Assembly: GCA_013054445.1 (NCBI GenBank) | Contig: JAAMPI010000427.1 | Coordinates: 1-38,210, forward strand | Origin: Cudoniella acicularis | Lineage: Eukaryota > Ascomycota > Leotiomycetes > Helotiales > Helotiaceae | Length of the DNA: 38,210 nt | Reading direction: 5' to 3' | Shown here: positions 12,217 through 22,014 of the stretch, one piece after another | How positions within the stretch are numbered: the first letter of the stretch is position 1 | How the letters are laid out: each line of letters begins with the position of its first letter | The notes under the pieces: model-generated | Told to the model about the DNA's origin: nothing | Seen by the model: the letters and a program-made list of their open reading frames with translations, nothing else | Databases searched by the model: none | Program-made: the position numbers and the translations under genes

Positions 12217-12260
12217 AGCGTGACAGCCTTAGAGCTAGAGAACACGTAAAACTTTGTTGA

Positions 12261-13481
12261 ATGTCAGTGCTCATGATATCTTGTGGTTCAAATTCTCATG
12301 AGCGACATTCGATTTCCGAGTCAAAGGACTGTCTGTTGAGCCAGGATGAGACCCGTCACTCCTCTCGCCGCAAGATCTGCTCTTGGGGCTGGATCATCAT
12401 ACCTTTCTCTGCCCTGCTCTACACAATAATTGTTGCCGTGATTACTGCCACGATTGTCCGACGAGACCGTCTCCGTGGAACAAGATTTCCCTGTAAAACT
12501 ATTATTTTTAGTACTGCCTTGAAGTCACGCCACATTCAAGTACTGATCTTTCAATCACAGCTAGGTTATCAATCGATTATTATATCGTCTATGAACCCAG
12601 AGTGTTTAACGAGTATCCACGAGACGAAGAGGTCAGGTATTTTGACACAGTACCAAGTGACAAGGTAAATCGCAATTGGCATGAACTTTTCGAACGTGAG
12701 TATAGCCTCGCTGCCTCTTGTCCTTTGGTAGCCAAGTCCTGTGCAGATCACGCTAAGATATTCAAATTCGAATATTGGTATACTAGAGGAGTTGATAAGT
12801 GAAGTTGGCCGCCAAGATCAAGGTGTCAGACTTCCTGACGGAAGCTATATGGCATCACCTATGGTTTTCCAGTCTGCGTTGTCTCGTAAGCTGGAATGCT
12901 TTAAGAATTGGGCTGGCAGAAGTACTGACCCCCTTTTCTCAACAGAAATCCATATACCAAGCTCTTCACCCAGATTACTACACCCAGCTTCAAAATTTGA
13001 CAGCAAAGCAACAATGGGACCAGAACTATCACATAGGTAGATCCCTTTCATCGTATTTTTGGCTTTGAAACCTTGAAACTCTTGCTTCCCCTTCCACCAT
13101 CGCTCAGCACTGACCACACCCTCTAGAGCACTGCCTCAATTCGCTTAAACAATCCATCGAATGCACTGGTGACATGACACTTCTGACCATGAGATGGGAA
13201 GAAGACTCTCCCCTTCCCCTTGGAAACTTTTCATCAACGCATGAGTGTGTAAATTGGGACCGTATGGTGGTACGGGTCAAGCCGTGTTCCGTTGACCCCT
13301 TTGAAAATGGGGTGCTTGTGCATCCGACACTTGGTATGAAATTTCCGCTCATTTCTGCTCATTTGTGCTCAAACACCTATTACTCTCAGAGTGGCGCGTT
13401 CTTCATCAGCTTTTAACATGTTTTCTAGGTCCTGAATTCACCGACGGAAAGTTCTCAACAGAAGGTTCGGATATTCGTTGA
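12261..13481 (+). pseudogene. UstYa-like DUF3328 protein with damaged first HxxHC motif
   Basis: Exons: 12261-12492, 12561-12695, 12787-12885, 12946-13036, 13127-13333 and 13429-13481. Family members are single-pass membrane proteins with two HxxHC motifs. In fungal RiPP (ustiloxin, cyclochlorotine-like) and other pathways they act in oxidative cyclisation or tailoring. Here a cytosolic N-terminus precedes a membrane helix at about residues 43-66 (WGWIIIPFSALLYTIIVAVI). Family-like blocks follow: YEPRVFNEYP, NRNWHELFE, LPDGSYMASPMVF, and the intact second motif HIEHC with CVNWD downstream. At the first motif the frame is off. SLRCL is read in another frame than the preceding MVF, and the first His is missing. 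An alternative acceptor at 12960-12961 restores an open 266-aa frame but deletes the motif region. Either way the first HxxHC is not intact, so I call it a probable pseudogene. It could be a divergent functional form. Confidence 0.7.
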
Positions 13482-13980
13482 TGACGAAAGAAGGTTGGTT
13501 GTTTGAAAATTTAACGAGGAATCGATTCCTTTTGTATTTAGGTGTCGTCCATCATTAGCTAGATGAAAATTCAAACAATTCTTGCTTCCAATATACATTG
13601 TCAATACCGTTGGGCCAGCTCGACACACAAGCACAAAAAATAGAACGCTTTCGAGGGAATCAAAGGCAGACAACCTTAATACTGAGAGGAAATAACTGGC
13701 AGCTGAAATCCTTGATTCGACATAGCTGATTAAAAAACGAAACACTTGCGGCACTAGTTTGTAAATATCACAAGAGGAAATTTTTGCTAGGGTAATCTGA
13801 ATTGAGATATGTAGGATTAGCGCAAAGCCCAAGCTGAGAATCTTGTGACGTTACCTCCTGCGATACGGCCTCCTACGGCAAGTTATACAAGCAAGAGGGC
13901 CTCCTAGGATGACCCAATCTGCCTAATAGCCCCAAAAACTCCAAATCTCGCTATGATCCATAATTGTACACCTCGTCTCT
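13482..13980. other. Intergenic between two converging 3' ends
   Basis: Separates the UstYa-like gene (+) from the Emi1-like gene (-). A 125-codon open frame at 13455-13832 (-) shows no recognisable domain and overlaps the UstYa-like 3' end. I see no gene here. Confidence 0.45.
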
Positions 13981-14682
13981 TCAAGATATGGTCCCATTAA
14001 CTGTTCTCCTCCGCGCACGTTCCTGCTCATTCCACTCCTCGTCAGTTCCATCAAATTCCGGATGTGGCACGTTAAAAGCCTGCCCCCATTCAACCTTCTG
14101 ATCTCTACTCTTCCAAATATCCTCACTACCCGCACCCTTAACATCTCTTGGATACTTTCTCCTCTCTGTCGTCCTATAATGTTCTTTTATGGCCTCCTCT
14201 TTCTCCTTATCCCCATAACTCCTAGTGCGCATGCAAAACCAGAATTTCGACCAGCTGTCCGAACAGGATCTTAATCCTCCGTATCTGTATAAATCGTTGA
14301 ATTTCCCACCAGCGGAGTTGCAGTAGAAGGCTTCATCGAAAGCGACACGGCAGCTCATACTCGTAGGGAGAAGCTGTTCGGAGAGAGGAATGTTTTGTGC
14401 GGCATTCTGTCGGTCTGTCGCGGGAGAGGTTGGAGGAGGAGCTATTTTGGACATTCGGGTGTATTTTTTAGAAGAGACTTTCGCCTCAGCGTTTATTTCT
14501 TGTAAGAAGGCATTGAGTTCTTGTTCTGCGAGCTCGTCTCGAGAGAGAGGTTTGGAGGCTACTGGAGTATCCGAGGTAGGTACAGTTGAGGAGAAATTGT
14601 TTTCTTGGGTTGCAGGTGGGGGCGCTGATGATGAGGACGATGAGGAGGATGAAGCTGCGGCGTCAGACCATAACCAACCCAT
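13981..14682 (-). CDS. EMI1: Emi1-like (DUF3128) twin-CX9C protein
   Basis: Single exon of 233 aa. Residues 1 to about 95 are low-complexity, with a Ser run followed by APPPA. The conserved DUF3128 core then begins near MSCRVAFDEAFYC. It holds two CX9C motifs, C-RVAFDEAFY-C and C-SDSWSKFWF-C, separated by a short linker (GGKFNDLYRYGGLRS). Twin CX9C proteins are typically imported into the mitochondrial intermembrane space and oxidised by Mia40. Yeast Emi1 is annotated as a twin-CX9C protein needed for induction of IME1. The C-terminus is rich in charged residues, with EDIWKSRDQKVEWG. The start is the first ATG in frame (MGWLWSD). The Yme2 gene is divergent with 290 bp between the start codons, so they may share a promoter. 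The exact biochemical role is not well established. Confidence 0.88.
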   Translation of the reverse strand: MGWLWSDAAASSSSSSSSSAPPPATQENNFSSTVPTSDTPVASKPLSRDELAEQELNAFLQEINAEAKVSSKKYTRMSKIAPPPTSPATDRQNAAQNIPLSEQLLPTSMSCRVAFDEAFYCNSAGGKFNDLYRYGGLRSCSDSWSKFWFCMRTRSYGDKEKEEAIKEHYRTTERRKYPRDVKGAGSEDIWKSRDQKVEWGQAFNVPHPEFDGTDEEWNEQERARRRTVNGTIS

Positions 14683-14795
14683 TTTGTCGTCGATTGTTGT
14701 TTGTCAATTGGAGGTTGCAACTAGGTGAGGCTGACAAGAATCAAAGCTTCATCCCCAGAATTTTGGGGTTGACAGGGATCTCAAGAAGCTTCATT

Positions 14796-14803
14796 TCACG
14801 TGA
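14796..14803. promoter_or_regulatory. TCACGTGA E-box in a divergent promoter
   Basis: A perfect 8-bp palindrome containing the bHLH core CACGTG. It lies near the middle of the 290-bp region between the Emi1-like and Yme2 start codons and could serve both genes. Cbf1-type bHLH factors bind this core in fungi. The regulator here is unknown. Confidence 0.45.
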
Positions 14804-14972
14804 TCTGGCCTTGCTTCAGCCTTACGATTCAACATGACCTCATTTCATCTCTTGCTCTTCGTGGGCTGTAATCATTACAAAGGTACGCTTTACGCGTTTG
14901 TAACGGCCCGGTTCGCATTTGAAATACCTTCTGCAATGCTTGGCTTCTTATGAAGGGCAACTTGATGCCACA

Positions 14973-17833
14973 ATGCAAACCTCGAGGCGTGTTTTCTTCA
15001 ACCCAACCAGTGTGCCATGCTTGAGGGCAAGCAGACATCAGTCTCGAGGCTTCTTCAATGCCGGCCCGCTTCGAAGGGTGGGATTGAAAAAGAGCACTGA
15101 AGCTAGGTCGGGGAGATGGAGAGGCATTCGCAGAGAAAGCACCCAAATAGGAGAGGACGAGACGGGACATATTGCCTCGGCCTCAAACGAAGGGATCCTA
15201 TTTTTTGACAGTATGATAGGTGGTTTTCCCCAATGAATTTCTTGCGTTAATATCAAACTTTCCGTAGATCTCTTCCCCCTCAAACTACACTGGATTCTAC
15301 GCCTTCCGTGGCGTAACGACCGAAGTCTATCAGATCTACTATGGCGCTTCAACAATCAAAAAATAAGTGCATATGAACCTATGAGTCTTCTGAAGAGGGC
15401 TATTCCGGACTCGTTGCCGATAAAAGTCACGGAAATTCTGCCAAGACTGAAGGATGGGTGATTTATACTCCCAGATAATACGAAGGAATCAATGCTCATT
15501 CTGCTAGAGGCGCGTTTGTCAAATTTCAGTACCCAAACGGTCTTACGGCCAAAGAGGTCGAAGGTACAATTCCAAAGTTCCTATGAAATATGGTTCTGAC
15601 AGATCAATAGGTCTTGTTACCGGCTACCTTAAAGAAAACCCCATAACGCCATGGTTTTCCCCATTCCGACAAATAAAAGCTAGATTGGTAGTTGGGAAGC
15701 CTTGGCTTGAAGACTTATATCGTTTCCCTAGCCGGCGAATGAAAATCGAATTTGTCCCTACAAGCCCCGGAAAAGAAGCAGCGGAGCTTTCCCAAGAAAC
15801 ACTCTATAGCTTGTTCAGAAGATATGGCAAAATCGCAGAAATAATCTCTCAACCCTCGGATTCCAAGATCCTTCCCAAGTTTGCATACCTAGACTTTGCA
15901 AGAATAGGTCAGGCAATAATGGCAAAGAACTGTATGCATGGTTTTAAAGTTCTTGAAGAAGCTGGTGGTGGGCCATTAGGAACACAACTTCGACTCTCAT
16001 TTGAGCAGAAAGCGAAGGCACATTGGATTCGTGACTGGATTTTCTCACACCCTCGAGTTGTCATTCCAGCTGTCGCAGCTGTAGTGGCCACCATCACGGT
16101 AGCTGTCTTCGACCCTATTCGAACCTTCTTTATCAAGGCACATATCGACCATGCTTGGCATCTGAAGGACAACAAGATCTATAGATGGTTCAAAAATCAG
16201 GCAACAGATATTTTCACTTTTAGTCATCATCGAAAATCAGAAGAAGTCATTCTCAGTACTATCTGGGCTGATAGAAAACATTTCATCGATCAATTACAGA
16301 CCTGGCTGATGGAGACTGCAGATACTTTTATTGTTATCCAGGGACCTAGAGGCAGCGGAAAGAAGGAGTTTATCTTGGATCAAGGCTTAAAGGGGCGGAA
16401 GAATACCCTGCTTATTGATTGCAAGCCTATTCAGGAAGCTCGTGGTGATACTGCCACGATCTCAGCTGCCGCTGCTTCTGTTGGATATCGACCAGTCTTC
16501 TCCTGGATGAACAGCATCAGCAGTCTGATTGATCTAGCTGCACAAGGAACAATCGGCGTTAAGTCCGGCTTCAGCGAAACCCTCGATGCACAATTGGGCA
16601 AGATTTGGCAAAATACTGCCACAGCGTTGAAGCAAGTAGCGCTTGATTCTCGAAGTAAAGATGACAAGGATCACTCACTGTCTGATGATGGTAGGTTATT
16701 CCCCAAATCAGCTATACTTCTATTTAAAAGCACAGATAATACCAGGAAATGCCGTTGCGGCATGGGTCTTATGAATGCTGAAGATAATGAGCTATCCTTA
16801 TGCAAATGCTAACTTATTACTTCCAATAGATTGGCTCGAGGCTCATCCCGAATTCAGACCGGTCGTAGTGATTGACAATTTCCTCCACAAGAACGAAGAA
16901 AGCAGTGTTGTATATGACAAGATTTCTGAGTGGGCTGCAAGTCTTACTACGGCCAACATTGCACATGTCATATTCCTCACCAACGACATTTCATACTCGA
17001 AATCTTTGAGCAAAGCATTGCCAGACAGAGTATTTAGACAGATATCTTTAGGGGACATAACGCCGGAGGTCGCAAAACAATTTGTCATCAACCACCTGGA
17101 TGCAGAACCCAATGATGTCACGCCTGACGATAACAAAATTACTGACCGTCAACGTCGCCGCGATCTTGACGAACTCGACGAATGCATCGACGTATTAGGA
17201 GGACGACTCACAGACCTCGAATTTCTCGCCCGACGACTGAAAACGGGCCAAACACCAAAACGTGCAGTTGCCGAGATTATCGAGCAGAGCGCATCTGAAA
17301 TAATGAAGATGTATCTTCTTACTGTTGATAAAGGAGAGCGAAAATGGTCACCAGAACAAGCATGGTATCTTGTCAAATCCCTCGCTGAAAACGATAGCCT
17401 CCGATACAACGAAGTTCTTCTTTCCAACACATTTGCCTCCTCGCTCTCTGCATCTGCTTCGAATGGAGAAAGTGTTCTCGAAGCTCTATCCGCAGCTGAA
17501 CTAATCAGCATCAAAACTTACAAAGGACGTCCTAAAAGCATCAAAGCTGGGAAGCCGGTCTACCAAGCTGCCTTCAAATTACTCACCGGAGACAAAGTTC
17601 TGAAAAGTAGACTCGATCTGGCGATTCTCACAGAGCTAACTAAGATCGAAACAAAAAATATAGACAAATATGAGACGGAGCTGAATGCGCTGGGTAGCTT
17701 GCCCAAGCAGCCAAGGGAGGTGGGCCCAAGAGTCCAATTCTTGCTCAATAAATTGGCGGCGAGTCAGAGTAAAGTTGAGGGGTGGGAGAAGGAAATGGGG
17801 GCTTTGAAGAAGGTGTTGATGGATGAGTATTAG
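14973..17833 (+). CDS. YME2: Mitochondrial escape protein 2 (Yme2)
   Basis: Exons 14973-15210, 15268-15457, 15508-15563, 15611-16690 and 16830-17833 give 855 aa, the usual size for fungal Yme2. It is an inner-membrane protein linked to mitochondrial DNA maintenance and escape. The N-terminus is basic and Ser/Arg-rich (MQTSRRVFFNPTS), as in a targeting sequence. The conserved block FPLKLHWILRLPWRNDRSL follows, then an RRM-like domain at about 204-290 (RMKIEFVPTSP to AYLDFARIGQAIMAKNCMHG). A membrane helix lies at about 310-332 (VVIPAVAAVVATITVAV). An AAA-like ATPase region has a Walker A GPRGSGKK near residue 405 and a Walker B-like VVVIDN near 530. The C-terminal part ends in a coiled-coil-like stretch. 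The last intron is long for this window (139 bp). An open frame extends upstream of 14973, but this is the first ATG in it. Confidence 0.93.
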
Positions 17834-18150
17834 AAGATTCGCTCTAATAGGCAAATACTGGGGAGATCTTATAAATGTAAATATCCATCTCACTACTATG
17901 TAAAGTAATCTCAAAAATCACTATTTGATATAGGGGAGAGACTGAATCGGGCATTATTTTTCTTTTTAAACTCTCCGTCGTTTCCATCTATTGCCATTAT
18001 ATCTCACGTGTATATTTCTTTTCCCTCTTATTACTCACCCTCTAAGAAAACTACCAGCAGCCTCCTAATACTGCTCTCCCACGTCTCCCAAACCCCCTCA
18101 CTCATCCTCGCCCCGATAAGATCCCTTTCACCCCCCAACCCCCTCTTCCA

Positions 18151-18152
18151 NN
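18151..18152. other. Assembly gap (two N)
   Basis: Two undetermined bases inside a C-rich pyrimidine tract. They probably mark a join or an unresolved homopolymer, so the distance across this point is uncertain. Confidence 0.95.
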
Positions 18153-18490
18153 AACCCCTTCCAGCCGACCTCCTTTGCCCATCGGATCATAGGCGCATAG
18201 GCGTTGGCTAATAGCTAAATTCATTTACTCGATATGAGAACTGCGTGGCGGGGTATCTGCATAACCAAAAGGGTCGCAGATCAAGAGGCAAAATCCAGCA
18301 AATGGCTATGAGAGCTAATTGAGCGTCAATATTTCATGCAGGCAGTATATACCGAACTTTGAGATCATGACTGTGCAAATTCAAAATCTCTTCAGAGGTG
18401 CTGAACAGCAACAGCAAACCATACGCGATGTTATTGTTTGGATGGGAAATATTTCCTTGCACACACATTAAGCATAGGCTAATAAGATGT

Positions 18491-18508
18491 GCTCTTTGAT
18501 CAAAGAGC
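18491..18508. repeat. 18-bp perfect palindrome
   Basis: GCTCTTTGATCAAAGAGC equals its own reverse complement. It stands alone in the gene-poor region. It could be a dimeric protein binding site or chance. Confidence 0.5.
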
Positions 18509-20379
18509 CAATACGGTAAGTTCCATTGTGGAAGACTTCCCAACTTCCTTCTGTGAGCGTTGTAGAATTTTAAGAAAACACCAACGCGTAAACGACGAGC
18601 ATATCGGGATTCTTTCACTCTACCCATTTCCACACACGCTCCGTAAGACTCCTTTTGAATGGAGCACCCGTACTCGGTCCTGTTTTTTGTGAGGGCCGTG
18701 GAGATTATTAAAGGTAAGTTGAGGTACTCACAGTAGGACAGTAACCTATAGATATCGTAGTAATTAGTCTCTTTTCGCGTTCTTTCGTAATATTCGCTTT
18801 ATAAAGGTAAGTGATTTTGCTCCTGTGAGGTATTCTTAACACTATCCTAGGTAGGCCGGATATCGAGTGCGGCCCTCAGTAAAAATCCAACCGAGTATAA
18901 AACTCGCAATTCGCTGAGCCTGCTTGAACGCGAAAAAAAGCATCAGAAGCAGGACCCACTCGGCTCCACAAATCTCCCCTATCCTCCGCCTAAGCGAGAC
19001 TTTCAGGAACGACATATAAGAATTAAAATAGGCAAAATTTATCAATCAACCACAAGGGCAAACTACTTGGCTAAGTAGGGCGATCAAATTGTGGCACTGG
19101 CAGGATATTAAGCGCCGTAGCGGACGACAAAGAGTCTCATCCGAGTGAGCCCCTTCAAGGGACCCGTTGCCTAGACGCGACATTAGGGTAATAAATATCT
19201 TCATAGTAATAAGTCGGTTCGCCCGGTCTTCCTTCAGTTCCTTTCCCTGGCCCCCTTGAGGGGATGGGCTGTACTGAAGTTTTGCAGCTTTTTTTGGTCA
19301 CTAAATTGTGTATATTTTTTTGGGGAGCGTTAATTTTCTGTTTTATGAAATGGTATACTCGTTAATGTTCGTAAGCGAGGTCCGTTTCGCTATGCTGAAA
19401 GCTTTGCTCTGAATTTAGAACTTCGGTTCTTTATCTATGCACTGCAATACATCAAACGCAGTTTATTTTGTTCGTTATTCTGACTCGAAGAAGAATTTAC
19501 ATCAGAAAAGGCGTAGATCACTCAATCAACTAAATAACATTTCAAAGGTGCGATACATTTTTGAATCGCTAGGAGGTTTTGACTTGTGCTTAAATTAAAT
19601 CAATAGAAAATTGCCGAGGTTTGCCAAGATATATACAAAAAATGCACACATCGAAGAACCCATAGATGTGAAAATAATACACAAATCGTTTCGCAAGTGT
19701 GGCTCAAGTTAAGACATGCTATCAAGTACTTTTGATTCTCCTCCTTTTAGGCAATTGGGAGGTTTCAACTTCTGATGCAACGACTCGAAAACGAGGACGG
19801 GTTTGATCAACCTCCATGACGGCTTTCTGACCCAAGTCTGCCTAGCAGTTATGAGTATAAAGGCGTAGTACAGCTCGGGAAATCTGCCACACGTTTGCAC
19901 GAGGGCCAAAAAAGTACCGAGTAACACGCATTCTCTTTACAAAGACATTTCAAACATAAAGGGACTATCAAAAGTTCATGTCAGGTTTCAATAAAATTTT
20001 TACATCGTGGAACAAATTAAAGACTAGTGAAAATTCAAGTTCCTCTAGTTTAGTCTGCAGACTCTGCGCAGAGATCAGGATGAGCCAAGATGCGATGTGT
20101 GTCCGGGAAGTAATTCCGCTCGAGAAGATAATTCGTACACTCCGCCTATCGAATTGATAGATCAAGTAGAAAATGTAGAAAAACCCATGGCGGGAGATGT
20201 CAAAATTCACTGCCTTCGCCTCAAGCTTGCTTGAGAGAGGGTGTCCTGCGACCCACCACAACCTTCAACAACCACTTTTTTTTTCTTACTTGCGGATTTG
20301 CTCATGTAATATAAAATGTGACATTGCACATGCTTTTAGGGGAGCCGAGAACCTGCTTCCACTACAGTTCTGCTTCTAG

Positions 20380-20472
20380 AAGCCAGAGCGCCACATGGAT
20401 CAGGCTAGTTATAGCAGGCCAGAGAGTATCAGGGTGCCAGAGAGTGCCAGGGAGCTAGAGAGCCAGAGCCCC
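20380..20472 (+). repeat. Short imperfect CCAGAG repeats
   Basis: The unit GCCAGAG recurs at irregular 10-30 bp spacing, with variants GCCAGGGAG and GCTAGAGAG, about 290-380 bp upstream of the eS19 start. It looks like a degenerate short tandem array. No function is evident. Confidence 0.6.
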
Positions 20473-20569
20473 AAAGGCGAAGGCAGTCAAGTGCAAAGCG
20501 CTCCCACCAAATCTATCCATATAGGAGGTTTCGAAAAGTAGGAGGGAGTGAGGTTTGTTGTGGTTGTGG

Positions 20570-20599
20570 CACGTGATAATACCAAGGGTTTAGAGTCAC
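20570..20599 (+). promoter_or_regulatory. CACGTGAT and GGGTTTAGAGTCACA elements upstream of eS19
   Basis: About 160-190 bp before the eS19 start lie CACGTGAT and, soon after, AAGGGTTTAGAGTCACA. The AGTCACA part resembles the Homol-D box of fission yeast ribosomal protein promoters, and GGGTTTAG resembles Tbf1-type sites. The assignment rests on motif similarity alone. Confidence 0.3.
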
Positions 20600-20758
20600 A
20601 TGCTAGTCTAGCTGTGTTGGGATAGGTCTCGCTAAAACACGCCAATCCCACACAGAATTTTCGACGAAATATCGGCCTCAACTTTCGACGACCACGAACT
20701 TTCACACCTCTCGCCATCCTCGACAACCACATCCTCAAACACCAAAACTACCGCAACC

Positions 20759-21552
20759 ATGGCCGGTGGTGTTTCAGTCCGCGACGTTGATGTGAGTATT
20801 TTCGCACCAGCAACTTGAGAATCGAGGGAGGGAGGGAGGAGGGGCACACACCAATCTTCAATTTGAAGCATTCAAGCATGAAATCAGAAATTCGAACAAC
20901 AACCACCTCCCTCGATCTCTCGAAAATACATACTTGAGCAGGCGCGAGGGGGTCGGAGAGACCTCTGCTGACGGAATAATGCTGATTCGATGGGTGATTT
21001 TCAGGCGCAAAAATTCATCGAGGCCTATGCCGCTTTCTTGAAGAGACAGGGCAAGCTTCCTATCCCAGGTATGTATCTAATTCTTCATTTTCCCCAGGAC
21101 GCTCAGAATTCGAATGGAACTTTCTGCTAACACCCCATAGGTTGGGTTGATACCGTCAAGACCGGCCCAGCAAAGGAGCTCCCACCTCAATCCATCGACT
21201 GGTTCTACGTTCGTGCCGCCTCAATCGCCCGCCACGTCTACCTCCGCAAAACCGTTGGTGTTGGCCGTCTACGGAAGGTCCATGGCTCCACCCGTAACCG
21301 TGGTTCCCGCCCATCCCACCATGTCGATGCCAGTGGAAGCGTAGACCGTAAGGTTTTCCAAGCCCTCGAGAAGATTGGTGTTCTGGAGCAAGATGAGGAG
21401 AAGGGAGGCCGTCGCATAACACAGAGCGGTCAACGTGATTTGGATCGTAAGTTCTGGCGAATTTATTTATATGCACGGATTTCAGCTAATAATATGTAGG
21501 TATTGCGCAAACTACCATTGAGGCAGACGAGGAAGAGGACGATGACGAGTAG
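20759..21552 (+). CDS. RPS19: 40S ribosomal protein eS19 (RPS19)
   Basis: Exons 20759-20791, 21005-21068, 21141-21446 and 21500-21552 give 151 aa, the normal eS19 length. It belongs to the small ribosomal subunit head and is needed for 18S rRNA maturation. Family blocks are visible: MAGGVSVRDVD, AQKFIEAYAAFLKRQGKLP, IDWFYVRAASIARHVYLR, the basic stretch VGRLRKVHGSTRNRGSRPSH, VFQALEKIGVLEQ and RRITQSGQRDLDRIA. It ends in an acidic fungal tail (EADEEEDDDE). The very short first exon (11 codons) followed by a long intron (213 bp) is common in fungal ribosomal protein genes, where 5' introns can affect expression. The sequence is intact. Confidence 0.97.
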
Positions 21553-22014
21553 ATGTGTTGCATTGTGCTTTGGTCCGGGACTGGGAGTTGCCGCATCTGG
21601 CTTAGTAGGAGTTCTCGCATTGAATGGAAAATTCTAAAAGCCAATTTGCACCTTCAAACCTCGTCCAATTCAAGTTGATCAGCCCAAAGTGTAATTCCAA
21701 GACCCTACTGCTTCGTTCATTAGTCCTAGACCCCATACTTCCATGAATTGTCTCCCTGAATTACCTTTATTGATATCGCATTTGCAAAGTCACTAATATC
21801 TTCACCATTTATCACGGCATTGCTTTCGGAACAGGATATTCAATTATGTATCGCATAAGCAACATCACCACCACAACAGTAATTGTCGTTTGTAAACGCC
21901 ATCCAATGCATATGCTCAGCCAAAAATGCATGACATCTACCCCACCCCACATAACCCCCTCCATATAATTTCTAAGCAAGTAATATACAAATGAACAAGT
22001 TCGTCTGAAATCGA
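21553..22014. other. Intergenic between converging eS19 and BLTP2 3' ends
   Basis: Untranslated trailing sequence of two converging genes. No gene or RNA is seen. Confidence 0.6.

Larger units (their letters stand above)
17834..20758. other. Gene-poor region of about 2.9 kb
   Basis: No protein or RNA gene is recognised. The stretch contains a pyrimidine-rich block around 18040-18150 with the two-base gap, an 18-bp palindrome at 18491-18508, AT-rich sequence at about 19300-20050, and CCAGAG-type short repeats at 20380-20472. Open frames of 60-99 codons occur on both strands, but none has a domain or good splice partners. An old transposon remnant is possible, but I see no terminal repeats or reverse transcriptase/transposase motifs. 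Confidence 0.5.
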
